From an uncultured Pelagibacteraceae bacterium (lineage in GTDB: Bacteria; Pseudomonadota; Alphaproteobacteria; Pelagibacterales; Pelagibacteraceae), in assembly GCA_902604065.1 (NCBI GenBank), contig CACKXF010000008.1, positions 1-42,769 of the forward strand: a DNA stretch of 42,769 bases. The letters are read 5' to 3'. The notes under the pieces are model-generated. The model was not told where the DNA came from and did not search any database. It saw nothing but the letters and a program-made list of their open reading frames with translations. Position 1 is the first letter of the stretch. Each line of letters begins with the position of its first letter. The position numbers and the translations under genes are program-made. This document shows positions 31,148 to 37,848 of the stretch, piece by piece.

Positions 31148-32443
31148 TTATGCAGCTAAAGCTTGTTCAATATCTGCAATAATATCGTCAGGATGCTCAA
31201 TACCTATGGACAATCTGACATACCCCGGAGTAACCCCTGCCTCTGCAAGCTGTTTATCATTAAGTTGACTGTGAGTTGTTGATGCTGGATGTATCGCTAA
31301 ACTTCTAGCATCACCAATATTTGCTACATGATAAAGTAATTTCAAATTATCAATAAATTTAGCACCAGCTTCTTTAGATCCTAAATCCATTCCAACTAAA
31401 GAACCATAACCACCATTCATATATCTTTTAGCTCTTTCTCTGATCTCCCCTTGGTGATTTGTTGGATAGATAACGTTTTTAACTTTTTTCTGAGATTCTA
31501 AAAACTTAACAACTTTTTCTGCATTAGCACAATGTTGTTTCATTCTTAAAGCAACTGTTTCCAAACCTTGTATAATTTGAAAAGCATTAAACGGTGAAAG
31601 CGGAGCACCTAAGTCTCTTAATAAAACTACTCTTGCTCTAACAGCAAAAGGAATATTAGCTCCAGTTAGTTTAGGAACATCTCTTCCCCATACTGCTCCA
31701 TTATAACTTGGATCTGGTTCATTAAACAAAGGTTGTCTCTTAGCGTCTTTAACCCAATCAAAAGTTCCACCATCAACTATTATTCCACCAATTGATGTAC
31801 CGTGTCCTGCAATATATTTTGTTAAAGAGTGCATAACTACTGCAGCACCATGTTCTAATGGTTTACAAATTACTGGAGCAGCAGTGTTATCAATTATAAG
31901 TGGGATACCATGTTTTTTACCGATATCTGCAACTTCCTTAATTGGAAAAACTCTAAGGTATGGATTAGGACAAGACTCACCGTAATAAGCTCTTGTTTTT
32001 TCATCAGTTAATTTCTCAAAGTTTTTTGGATCACTTGGATCAGCAAATCTAACTTCAATTCCTTGCATTCTTAAAGTATTTTTAAATAAATTTACAGTTC
32101 CCCCGTACAAGTCAGTTGATGAAACAATATTATCACCAGCTTGAGCGACATTCTGAACACAAAATGCTGATGCAGCTTGACCTGAACCAACCGCAACTGC
32201 AGCCATTCCACCTTCTAATGCCGCAACTCTTTTTTCTAGAACATCACAAGTTGGATTCATTATTCTTGTGTAAATATTTCCAAATTCTTTTAATCCAAAT
32301 AAATTAGCCGCTGTTTCAGCATTTTTAAATTGGTAAGAAGTAGTTTGATAGATTGGCACCGCCACAGATGTTGTTGTTGGGTCAGCTCTATAATCGCCTC
32401 CATGCAAACCAATTGTTTCTGGATGTTTAATTTTTTTAGTCAT
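31148..32443 (-). CDS. metY: O-acetylhomoserine aminocarboxypropyltransferase (sulfhydrylase)
   Basis: A 431-residue PLP enzyme of the Cys/Met metabolism family. Lys209 in HSLTKYIAGHG is the Schiff-base lysine and Asp185 in IIDNT contacts the pyridine nitrogen. The length of 431 and the GLHGGDYRADPTTTSVAVPI start favour MetY over the shorter cystathionine enzymes. It joins O-acetylhomoserine with sulfide or methanethiol to make homocysteine or methionine. It has a strong ribosome binding site GGAG seven bases before the ATG, embedded in the 3' end of a SAM-V-like element, and a SAM-II aptamer plus terminator farther upstream. SAM should therefore repress it twice. Confidence 0.95.
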   Translation of the reverse strand: MTKKIKHPETIGLHGGDYRADPTTTSVAVPIYQTTSYQFKNAETAANLFGLKEFGNIYTRIMNPTCDVLEKRVAALEGGMAAVAVGSGQAASAFCVQNVAQAGDNIVSSTDLYGGTVNLFKNTLRMQGIEVRFADPSDPKNFEKLTDEKTRAYYGESCPNPYLRVFPIKEVADIGKKHGIPLIIDNTAAPVICKPLEHGAAVVMHSLTKYIAGHGTSIGGIIVDGGTFDWVKDAKRQPLFNEPDPSYNGAVWGRDVPKLTGANIPFAVRARVVLLRDLGAPLSPFNAFQIIQGLETVALRMKQHCANAEKVVKFLESQKKVKNVIYPTNHQGEIRERAKRYMNGGYGSLVGMDLGSKEAGAKFIDNLKLLYHVANIGDARSLAIHPASTTHSQLNDKQLAEAGVTPGYVRLSIGIEHPDDIIADIEQALAA

Positions 32444-32450
32444 TTTTTTT

Positions 32451-32508
32451 CTCCTTTTTTAGTACTTCGACGAAATGTCAGGTGTACAATATAGTTCAAA
32501 TACCCGGT
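32451..32508 (-). ncRNA. SAM-V-like riboswitch controlling metY translation
   Basis: On the - strand, after the terminator, the leader can form CGGGU/ACCUG, encloses the conserved-looking UUUGAACUAUAUUGUAC, then a small GAC-AUUUC-GUC hairpin, and ends with GUACUAAAAAAGGAG. That end contains the ribosome binding site, seven bases before the metY ATG. This layout is what I recall of the SAM-V class, in which SAM binding buries the ribosome binding site in a pseudoknot. Pairing was done by eye, and a covariance-model scan would settle it. Confidence 0.75.
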
Positions 32509-32519
32509 TTTAATTTTGT

Positions 32520-32548
32520 AAAAAAAAACCACCGACTAAAGCGGTGGT
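32520..32548 (-). terminator. Intrinsic terminator inside the metY leader
   Basis: On the - strand, ACCACCG (32548-32542) pairs perfectly with CGGTGGT (32534-32528) across a 7-base loop and is followed by eight T's (32527-32520). It lies between the SAM-II and SAM-V elements. The 5' arm and loop contain GCTTTAGT, complementary over 8 bases (one G-U) to GCTAAAGC in the SAM-II 3' arm, giving a mutually exclusive antiterminator. Confidence 0.88.
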
Positions 32549-32558
32549 CTAAGACTTA

Positions 32559-32609
32559 ACGCTTTAGCAGGATTTATTAAGCGCCCGCAAGTTGTTTTAA
32601 CTCGGCGCT
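32559..32609 (-). ncRNA. SAM-II riboswitch aptamer upstream of metY
   Basis: On the - strand, stem P1 is GCGCC (32608-32604) with GGCGC (32585-32581). The loop is GAGTTAAAACAACTTGCG, and the 3' arm reads AATAAATCCTGCTAAAGCG. This matches the recalled SAM-II pattern of a GC-rich P1, an A/U-rich loop, then AUAAA...GCUAAA that folds back as a pseudoknot. The promoter starts transcription right at P1. The 3' arm is also complementary to the terminator loop, so SAM binding should favour termination. Confidence 0.85.
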
Positions 32610-32617
32610 ATAATGAA

Positions 32618-32647
32618 ATTATATCAATTTATTGGCTTACTAGTCAA
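32618..32647 (-). promoter_or_regulatory. Promoter of metY
   Basis: On the - strand, TTGACT (32647-32642) and a perfect TATAAT (32623-32618) are spaced by 18 bases. The start is expected near 32611-32609, immediately before the SAM-II P1 stem. The -35 hexamer begins only four bases beyond the stop codon of the upstream VOC gene, so metY is transcribed independently. Confidence 0.65.
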
Positions 32648-32650
32648 TGA

Positions 32651-33049
32651 CTAATTCTTCATCGTTTTAAGCTCTAAAACGTTGCCATGAGGATCTTCTA
32701 TAAAGAATGTTTCTTGCTCTTCTTTTTGACCTTTAAATCTAGTGTAGGGATTATCAAGGTAATTAATCTTTGAATGTTTCTCTATATTATCTTTGATCTT
32801 TTTAAACACATCAGAGTTCAAATGTACTCCAAAATGAGGAACTGGGACTTTACCCATATCTACATCGTGTCTTTCTCTAGGAAGTTTTGTTTCAGTTTTA
32901 TGAAGAGTAAGCTCATTACCCCAGAAATCTACATCAATCCATTTGTCTTTCTCACCATTACCTAATTTACATCCAAGGACATTTTTGTAAAAATCTATAG
33001 CAGTGTCCAAATTACCTGCTGGTATAGCTAAATGAAAAGGTTTGCTCAT
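32651..33049 (-). CDS. VOC-superfamily (glyoxalase/bleomycin resistance-like) protein
   Basis: A 132-residue protein with the two beta-alpha-beta-beta-beta modules of the VOC fold. The start FHLAIPAGNLDTAIDFYKNVLGCKLG and the end ETFFIEDPHGNVLELKTM are typical. Potential metal ligands are His7, a His in PHFGVHL and Glu in the last strand. VOC members include glyoxalases, dioxygenases and resistance proteins; the reaction cannot be chosen from sequence. It is divergent from cysE with 58 bases between them, and is followed at once by the metY promoter. Confidence 0.85.
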   Translation of the reverse strand: MSKPFHLAIPAGNLDTAIDFYKNVLGCKLGNGEKDKWIDVDFWGNELTLHKTETKLPRERHDVDMGKVPVPHFGVHLNSDVFKKIKDNIEKHSKINYLDNPYTRFKGQKEEQETFFIEDPHGNVLELKTMKN

Positions 33050-33107
33050 GATCTAAGCGTTATAAATAATTCTTTAAATTTTTCAAGTAGTCATTATATA
33101 CATAATT

Positions 33108-33686
33108 ATGATTAATTTTTTAGAATCTATAAAATCAAGAGATCCTGCGGCAAAATCATTAGTGAGTATCATTCTCACTTACCCAGGAGTTAAAGCTGTA
33201 TTTTTTCACAGAATCGCAAACTTTTTTTTTGTCGCTGGCTTTGATTTAATTGCCAGAATAATTTCTCAAACTGCACGATTTTTTACTGGAATAGAAATTC
33301 ATCCAGGAGCAAAAATAGGAAAAAATTTATTTATTGATCATGGGATGGGTGTTGTAATAGGAGAAACTTCTGAAATAGGAGATAATGTAACAATTTATCA
33401 CGCTGTTACTTTAGGAGGCATTTCCCCAAGTATTGACAGCGAAAGACAAAGACATGAAAAAAGACATCCCTCAATTGGAAACGATGTTGTAATAGGTTCA
33501 GGTGCTCAAATTTTAGGACCGGTAAAAATTGGAAATAATTCTAGAATAGCTGCTAACGCAGTAGTAGTTAATGATGTTAAAGAAAACGCTACAATGATTG
33601 GTATACCTGCTAAAGAAATAAAGGTTGGAAATAAAGGTACATTCAAACCTTACGGTGTAGATGACAAAGTAAAAGATGAAAAATAA
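33108..33686 (+). CDS. cysE: Serine O-acetyltransferase
   Basis: A 192-residue left-handed beta-helix (hexapeptide repeat) acetyltransferase. The conserved [14 protein letters not shown] and [12 protein letters not shown] carry the catalytic His residues, and the Cys-synthase-binding C-terminus is shortened. The length fits the short CysE form with a reduced N-terminal helical domain. It makes O-acetylserine, the acceptor for sulfide in cysteine synthesis. It overlaps msrB by 11 bases. With metY nearby, it suggests a reduced-sulfur cluster. Confidence 0.93.
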   Translation: MINFLESIKSRDPAAKSLVSIILTYPGVKAVFFHRIANFFFVAGFDLIARIISQTARFFTGIEIHPGAKIGKNLFIDHGMGVVIGETSEIGDNVTIYHAVTLGGISPSIDSERQRHEKRHPSIGNDVVIGSGAQILGPVKIGNNSRIAANAVVVNDVKENATMIGIPAKEIKVGNKGTFKPYGVDDKVKDEK

Positions 33687-34053
33687 AGATTGGGACACCG
33701 ATTTAACTCCGGAACAAAACTATATTTTAAAACAAGAAGGTACAGAACCTCCAGGATCAAGTTCGTTAAATAACGAAAAAAGAGAAGGCGCATATCATTG
33801 CGCTGGCTGTGATATTAAATTATTTGAGTCAGGCATGAAATTTGATAGTGGAACTGGATGGCCGTCATTTTTTAAATCTCTTCCAGATGTATTTGAAACA
33901 AAAACTGACAATATTATTGGTTATCCAAGAACAGAATATCACTGTAGAAATTGTAAAGGACATCACGGACATTTATTCGATGATGGACCAAAACCTACTG
34001 GTAAAAGATATTGTAATAACGGAGTATGTTTAGTTTTCAAACCTAAAGAATGA
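33676..34053 (+). CDS. msrB: Peptide-methionine (R)-S-oxide reductase
   Basis: A 125-residue MsrB. The structural zinc site is Cys42/Cys45 (CAGC) and Cys90/Cys93 (CRNC), and the catalytic Cys113 is in [15 protein letters not shown] and [11 protein letters not shown] are family signatures. It repairs methionine-R-sulfoxide in proteins. It starts inside the end of cysE and overlaps the next gene by 4 bases. The resolving cysteine may be Cys63-equivalent elsewhere or thioredoxin-derived; I cannot assign it. Confidence 0.95.
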   Translation: MKNKDWDTDLTPEQNYILKQEGTEPPGSSSLNNEKREGAYHCAGCDIKLFESGMKFDSGTGWPSFFKSLPDVFETKTDNIIGYPRTEYHCRNCKGHHGHLFDDGPKPTGKRYCNNGVCLVFKPKE

Positions 34054-34601
34054 AAAAGATTTTCTTCCTATTAATATTTTCTCAACTATTAAATTTCCAA
34101 AGTCTAGTCGCTAAAGATTTATGGACTGAAGCAAAAGAGGGGGATAAAATAATATTAATAAGACACGCACTAGCTCCGGGAGGTGGAGATCCCCCTGGAT
34201 TTAAAATAAATGATTGCAAGACACAAAGAAATTTAAATAAGGCTGGGATTGAACAATCGAAAGCTATAGGCAAACTATTTGAAAAAAACAAAATTCCTGT
34301 AGATAAAGTTTTAAGTAGTCAATGGTGTAGATGTAAAGATACCGCAAAATACGCGTTTAAAAATTATTTCGAATTTTCTGCTCTGAATTCAACTTTCCAG
34401 TCATCATTTGCAAAAAATGAACCTAAACAACTGAAACAACTTCGAACATTTATTAATAATTGGGATGGTGATGGAGGCAACTTAGTTTTGATAACTCATT
34501 ATAGTATAATAACTGCAATTACTAATGCAGTTCCTAGTTCAGGTGAAATAGTAATTACTGACAAAAAGTTTAATGTGCTTAGTACTATTGCTACAGACTA
34601 A
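34050..34601 (+). CDS. Exported histidine phosphatase superfamily protein
   Basis: A 183-residue protein with an N-terminal signal peptide (residues 1-21) and the phosphoglycerate-mutase-like fold. The catalytic motif is LIRHALAP (Arg38, His39), the loop SSQWCRCKDTA follows, and the second His is in LITHYS. Periplasmic location is predicted. Substrate is unknown; exported relatives act on small phosphoesters or lipid-linked phosphates. It starts by ATGA overlap with msrB and its stop overlaps that of the convergent small membrane gene. Confidence 0.85.
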   Translation: MKKIFFLLIFSQLLNFQSLVAKDLWTEAKEGDKIILIRHALAPGGGDPPGFKINDCKTQRNLNKAGIEQSKAIGKLFEKNKIPVDKVLSSQWCRCKDTAKYAFKNYFEFSALNSTFQSSFAKNEPKQLKQLRTFINNWDGDGGNLVLITHYSIITAITNAVPSSGEIVITDKKFNVLSTIATD

Positions 34602-34939
34602 AAAAAAACAAAATACAAAATAAAAGCGATTAATGTATATTCAAATACCGTCTTAATTTTAAAAAGGTTTTCTTGTCCAATTTTTTTGCTTAAATAATTA
34701 GATAAAAAGAGGAAACCTAGGTGAACAATTATTACAGCTATAACAATTCCAATTAATGTTGCTTTAAATGAAAAGTTTTTGTAACCAAAGTAACAAGCCG
34801 CAATAAAAGTAAACCAAGATACTTTTGAAATAAATATTTTGAATAATAACGCAGTTTTATTACTAAAAATTGATTGAGTTCTTATGAATGAGTAGGACCA
34901 TATTAACCCTAGTAAAAAACTTATATATTTAATAATCAT
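34598..34939 (-). CDS. Small membrane protein, function unknown
   Basis: A 113-residue protein with about four hydrophobic segments (around residues 4-20, 38-54, 57-79 and 96-113) and no motif I can name. Codon use resembles its neighbours and it occupies an otherwise empty slot between two well-supported genes, which argues that it is real. It ends by a 4-base stop-stop overlap with the histidine phosphatase gene and is divergent from ccdA, 23 bases away; that gap holds a short dyad TGATA-N4-TATCA (34942-34955). Confidence 0.7.
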   Translation of the reverse strand: MIIKYISFLLGLIWSYSFIRTQSIFSNKTALLFKIFISKVSWFTFIAACYFGYKNFSFKATLIGIVIAVIIVHLGFLFLSNYLSKKIGQENLFKIKTVFEYTLIAFILYFVFF

Positions 34940-34962
34940 TGTGATAATTGTATCATTAAATT

Positions 34963-35676
34963 ATGTTAATTAAATCTTTCTTAGCGTTCGGTGCAGGTTT
35001 TATAAGTTTCCTTACTCCTTGTGTTTTGCCTATTATACCAGGTTATATATCTTACATTACAGGAAAAAAACTTGATGAAATAAACAAAGATAAAAAGATT
35101 GTTTTAATAAAAACAATTATTTTTACTTTAGGATTTTCTTTTGTTTTTATTAGCTTAGGAATGGCGGCTTCATTTCTAGGAAATGTATTAATTTTTTTTG
35201 GTAAAGAACTAAGAATAGCAGCAGGGATTGTAATTATTTTATTTTCTTTAAATTTTATTGGAATATTAAATTTTAATTTTTTAAATAAAGACAAGAAAAT
35301 AGATACGGGGAATTACAAAGATAATTTTGTATTTCCTTTTGTCGTTGGTGCTGCATTTGCTTTCGGATGGACACCTTGTATAGGCCCTGTATTAGGTTCA
35401 ATTTTAGCATTATCGGCTACCGAAACAACTATAGTAAGTGGAGTAATATTACTTTCTCTTTACTCTCTTGGTTTAGCCATACCTTTTATACTTTCTGGTT
35501 ATTATATGACAATTTTTTTAAACTCTAAAAAAGGTTTTGGTAAGCACTACTCAAAAGTTAAAAAAGGTGGTGGAGTAATTTTACTGATCACTGGTATTTT
35601 AATACTTACAAATTCAATACAAGTAATAAGCTATTATATTTTGACAACTTTTCCTTTTCTCACTAAGCTTGGTTAA
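34963..35676 (+). CDS. ccdA: CcdA/DsbD-type thiol-disulfide transmembrane transporter
   Basis: A 237-residue protein with six predicted helices. The redox cysteines sit in the two inverted repeats: Cys20 in TPCVLPIIPGY and Cys139 in GWTPCIGPVLG. CcdA moves reducing power from cytoplasmic thioredoxin across the inner membrane for cytochrome c maturation and related thiol repair. It shares one base with the following rbsK-like gene. A role in supplying electrons to exported thiol proteins is expected; no partner thioredoxin is seen in the window. Confidence 0.92.
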   Translation: MLIKSFLAFGAGFISFLTPCVLPIIPGYISYITGKKLDEINKDKKIVLIKTIIFTLGFSFVFISLGMAASFLGNVLIFFGKELRIAAGIVIILFSLNFIGILNFNFLNKDKKIDTGNYKDNFVFPFVVGAAFAFGWTPCIGPVLGSILALSATETTIVSGVILLSLYSLGLAIPFILSGYYMTIFLNSKKGFGKHYSKVKKGGGVILLITGILILTNSIQVISYYILTTFPFLTKLG

Positions 35677-36575
35677 TGAGTGAAGTTACTGTTTTAGGTA
35701 TATTTGTTGCAGACTTAAGTTTTTCAGCAAACAAAATTCCAACAATCGGCGAAACTATTCTTGGCGATAAATATAATATTGGCCCAGGTGGAAAGGGTTG
35801 CAATCAAGCAATAGCTTTAGCAAGATTAGGATGCAATGTGAGCTTTATTTCTAAAATTGGAAATGATGATTACGGCAAACTTGCTTTAGACTCTCTCAAA
35901 CAAAATAATATAGACACATCCAATATTATAATTTCAAAAGAGCACCAAACAGGAGTTGCGGGCATTCACGTTGATAGTAATTCTGGTCAAAATGCCATTA
36001 CAGTTATCAGAGGAGCTCCAGCAAGTTTTACTATAGAAGAAATAGATACCAACATAATAAAAAAATCAAAAATATTCTTAACTCAGTTAGAAATACCAAT
36101 AGAGGTAACATTACATTGTTTAAAAGTGGCTAAGGAAAGTGGCTCAATAAACATATTAAATCCTGCTCCAGCATGCAAATTAGATAAAGAATTTTTTAGT
36201 TTAGCTGATTACTTTACTCCAAATGAAGCCGAGGCAGAATTTTATACCGGAGTAAAAATAAAAGATGAAAATGACGCTAAAGAAAGTGCAAAAAAACTTT
36301 TAGAATTAGGACTTAAAAAAGTAATAATTACTTTAGGGGAAAAAGGTCTTTTTTATTCTGATGGTAAAGAAGAAATCTACATTAAGGCTCTTCCATTTAA
36401 AAAGGTTGAAGATACAACAGGTGCAGGTGATGCTTTTAATGGTGGTCTGGCATATGCTTTATCAAAGAATAAAAGTATTAAAGAGTGTTTAAATATTGCT
36501 AATCAAGTTGCAGGTTTATCAACTTTAAAACTTGGGGCAGGTAACTCGATGCCTTTATTAACAGATTTAAAATAA
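35676..36575 (+). CDS. rbsK: PfkB-family carbohydrate kinase, ribokinase-like
   Basis: A 299-residue kinase. The N-terminal glycine-rich signature GPGGKGCNQAIALARLG, NEAEAEF and the C-terminal catalytic motif DTTGAGDAFNGGLAYAL match ribokinases, including the Asp catalytic base. It would phosphorylate ribose or a related sugar or nucleoside. The nearest family is RbsK, but other pentose kinases share these motifs. It overlaps ccdA by one base, and convergent grxC ends two bases away. Confidence 0.87.
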   Translation: MSEVTVLGIFVADLSFSANKIPTIGETILGDKYNIGPGGKGCNQAIALARLGCNVSFISKIGNDDYGKLALDSLKQNNIDTSNIIISKEHQTGVAGIHVDSNSGQNAITVIRGAPASFTIEEIDTNIIKKSKIFLTQLEIPIEVTLHCLKVAKESGSINILNPAPACKLDKEFFSLADYFTPNEAEAEFYTGVKIKDENDAKESAKKLLELGLKKVIITLGEKGLFYSDGKEEIYIKALPFKKVEDTTGAGDAFNGGLAYALSKNKSIKECLNIANQVAGLSTLKLGAGNSMPLLTDLK

Positions 36576-36577
36576 GA

Positions 36578-36832
36578 TTAAGATAATAATTTATCTAATT
36601 CACCACTTCTATTTGCTGACTGAAGCTTATCATTACCACCTATATAATGGTCTCCAATAAAAATTTGTGGAATTGTTCTTGCCCCATTTGTTCTCTGCAA
36701 CATTTCTTTTGCTTTTTCAGAATCTTTCCAAATATCAATTTCTTCAATTTCAACATTTTTTGTTTTTAAAAGTGCTTTCGCAGCTTCACAAAATGAGCAC
36801 GGGCTTCCAGTATACATGGTAACTTTTTTCAT
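36578..36832 (-). CDS. grxC: Glutaredoxin (GrxC type)
   Basis: An 84-residue thioredoxin-fold protein. The active site is CSFC (Cys12, Cys15), slightly different from the common CPYC; the glutathione-binding segment TIPQIFIG and GGNDKL are intact. It reduces disulfides with glutathione. It follows the DUF2805-like gene by two bases on the same strand, so the two are co-transcribed. Confidence 0.93.
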   Translation of the reverse strand: MKKVTMYTGSPCSFCEAAKALLKTKNVEIEEIDIWKDSEKAKEMLQRTNGARTIPQIFIGDHYIGGNDKLQSANRSGELDKLLS

Positions 36833-36834
36833 GA

Positions 36835-37131
36835 TTAACTTATATCACTTATCCTTATTTTTTCTCTGATTTTTTTTCTTTCAAACTTAAATTTTTTTCT
36901 ATGTTTAATACTAGTGTTGTGAACCCTTTTTCTCCAAAGTCTAAATGCAGAGGGTTTTAAGTTTTTCCTCATTATTTTAATTACATCTGACTCACTATTT
37001 CCAGTTTTCTCTTTGATTTCTTCAAAAGTAATTCTGTCTGCCCAAGCAGCCCAAATAACCCAATCAGTGCCTTTTTTTTTAGGTTCAGGATTTTTAACTT
37101 TTGTCTGGGGAATATAACTTTTCTTCCTCAT
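36835..37131 (-). CDS. DUF2805/TIGR03643-like protein, function unknown
   Basis: About 98 residues from the preferred ATG at 37131. The conserved core KGTDWVIWAAWADRITFEE, then IKEKTGNSESDVIKIMRKNL and PSAFRLWRKRV, is what I recall for the DUF2805/TIGR03643 family, which has no assigned function. The middle looks like a helix-turn-helix. The C-terminus is very basic, which would suit nucleic acid binding (inference). An ATG at 37149 is also possible; the longer frame reaching 37209 would overlap the start of the divergent LysE gene and is unlikely. Co-transcribed with grxC. Confidence 0.75.
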   Translation of the reverse strand: MRKKSYIPQTKVKNPEPKKKGTDWVIWAAWADRITFEEIKEKTGNSESDVIKIMRKNLKPSAFRLWRKRVHNTSIKHRKKFKFERKKIREKIRISDIS

Positions 37132-37156
37132 ATATTCATATATAATCATAAAAATA

Positions 37157-37771
37157 ATGTTTCCCACAGATTTCTTAATTTTTTTACAAATAATTTTATT
37201 TTTGTTCATTACTCCAGGACCACCACGTGTTGTAATAGTTTCCCATACGTTAAATTACGGAATAAAAAAGTCTGTATGGACGGCTTTTGGAGATATATCG
37301 GCTAATCTATGCCAAGGGATTCTTGTTGTATTTTTTATTGGAACTTTTTTAAGTGATAATCCCGATATTCTTCAAATGTTAAAATGGGCAGGGATTTTAT
37401 ATATTATATATTTAGCTTATGACACTTATACAACTAGAATTAAATTAATCAGTTCTGGAAATAAAAATTTAAAATCAATATTTTCTTTTTATAGAGACGG
37501 TTTTCTCGTTGCTGGGTTAAGCCCAAAATCAATAATATTTTTTGGAACAATTTTTACCTCTTTTATTGATTTTACATCTAATTATTTAGCGCAATTTTTA
37601 ATTTTAATAATCACATACATATCTTTAGATTTTTTAACATTAATGATTTATGCGTTCGCAGCAAACAAAGTATCAATTTGGTTAAAAGATAATCCAAAAG
37701 TTCTAAATACAATCTCCGCGTGTGTATTAATTATTATCGCAGTATATGTCGCGGTATCTCAAAACTATTAA
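37157..37771 (+). CDS. LysE-family amino acid exporter
   Basis: A 204-residue membrane protein with about six helices. The N-terminal TPGPP after the first helix and GIKKSVWTAFGDISANL are LysE/RhtB family marks, as is GFLVAGLSPKSIIFFGTIF. These exporters extrude amino acids or their analogues. The start lies only 25 bases from the preferred start of the divergent DUF2805-like gene, so promoters must overlap the coding ends. Substrate is unknown. Confidence 0.87.
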   Translation: MFPTDFLIFLQIILFLFITPGPPRVVIVSHTLNYGIKKSVWTAFGDISANLCQGILVVFFIGTFLSDNPDILQMLKWAGILYIIYLAYDTYTTRIKLISSGNKNLKSIFSFYRDGFLVAGLSPKSIIFFGTIFTSFIDFTSNYLAQFLILIITYISLDFLTLMIYAFAANKVSIWLKDNPKVLNTISACVLIIIAVYVAVSQNY

Positions 37772-37784
37772 TCAATACTTACTG

Positions 37785-37813
37785 TTGCCATTTTTATTAA
37801 TTCTTGTTTTAAT
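37785..37813 (+). promoter_or_regulatory. Candidate promoter of the liv operon
   Basis: TTGCCA at 37785-37790 and TTTAAT at 37808-37813 with a 17-base spacer. The start would fall near 37820, in a run of four TAAT units (37817-37835), and the leader ends in a strong ribosome binding site AAGGAG before the ATG at 37849. Confidence 0.4.
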
Positions 37814-37848
37814 TTGTAATTAATTAATTAATTAACGAAGGAGAAATA

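Noticed and set aside
37132-37209. N-terminal extension of the DUF2805-like protein to 37209
   Set aside because: It would overlap the start of the divergent LysE-type gene by 53 bases, and the extra Lys/Ile-rich residues do not look conserved.
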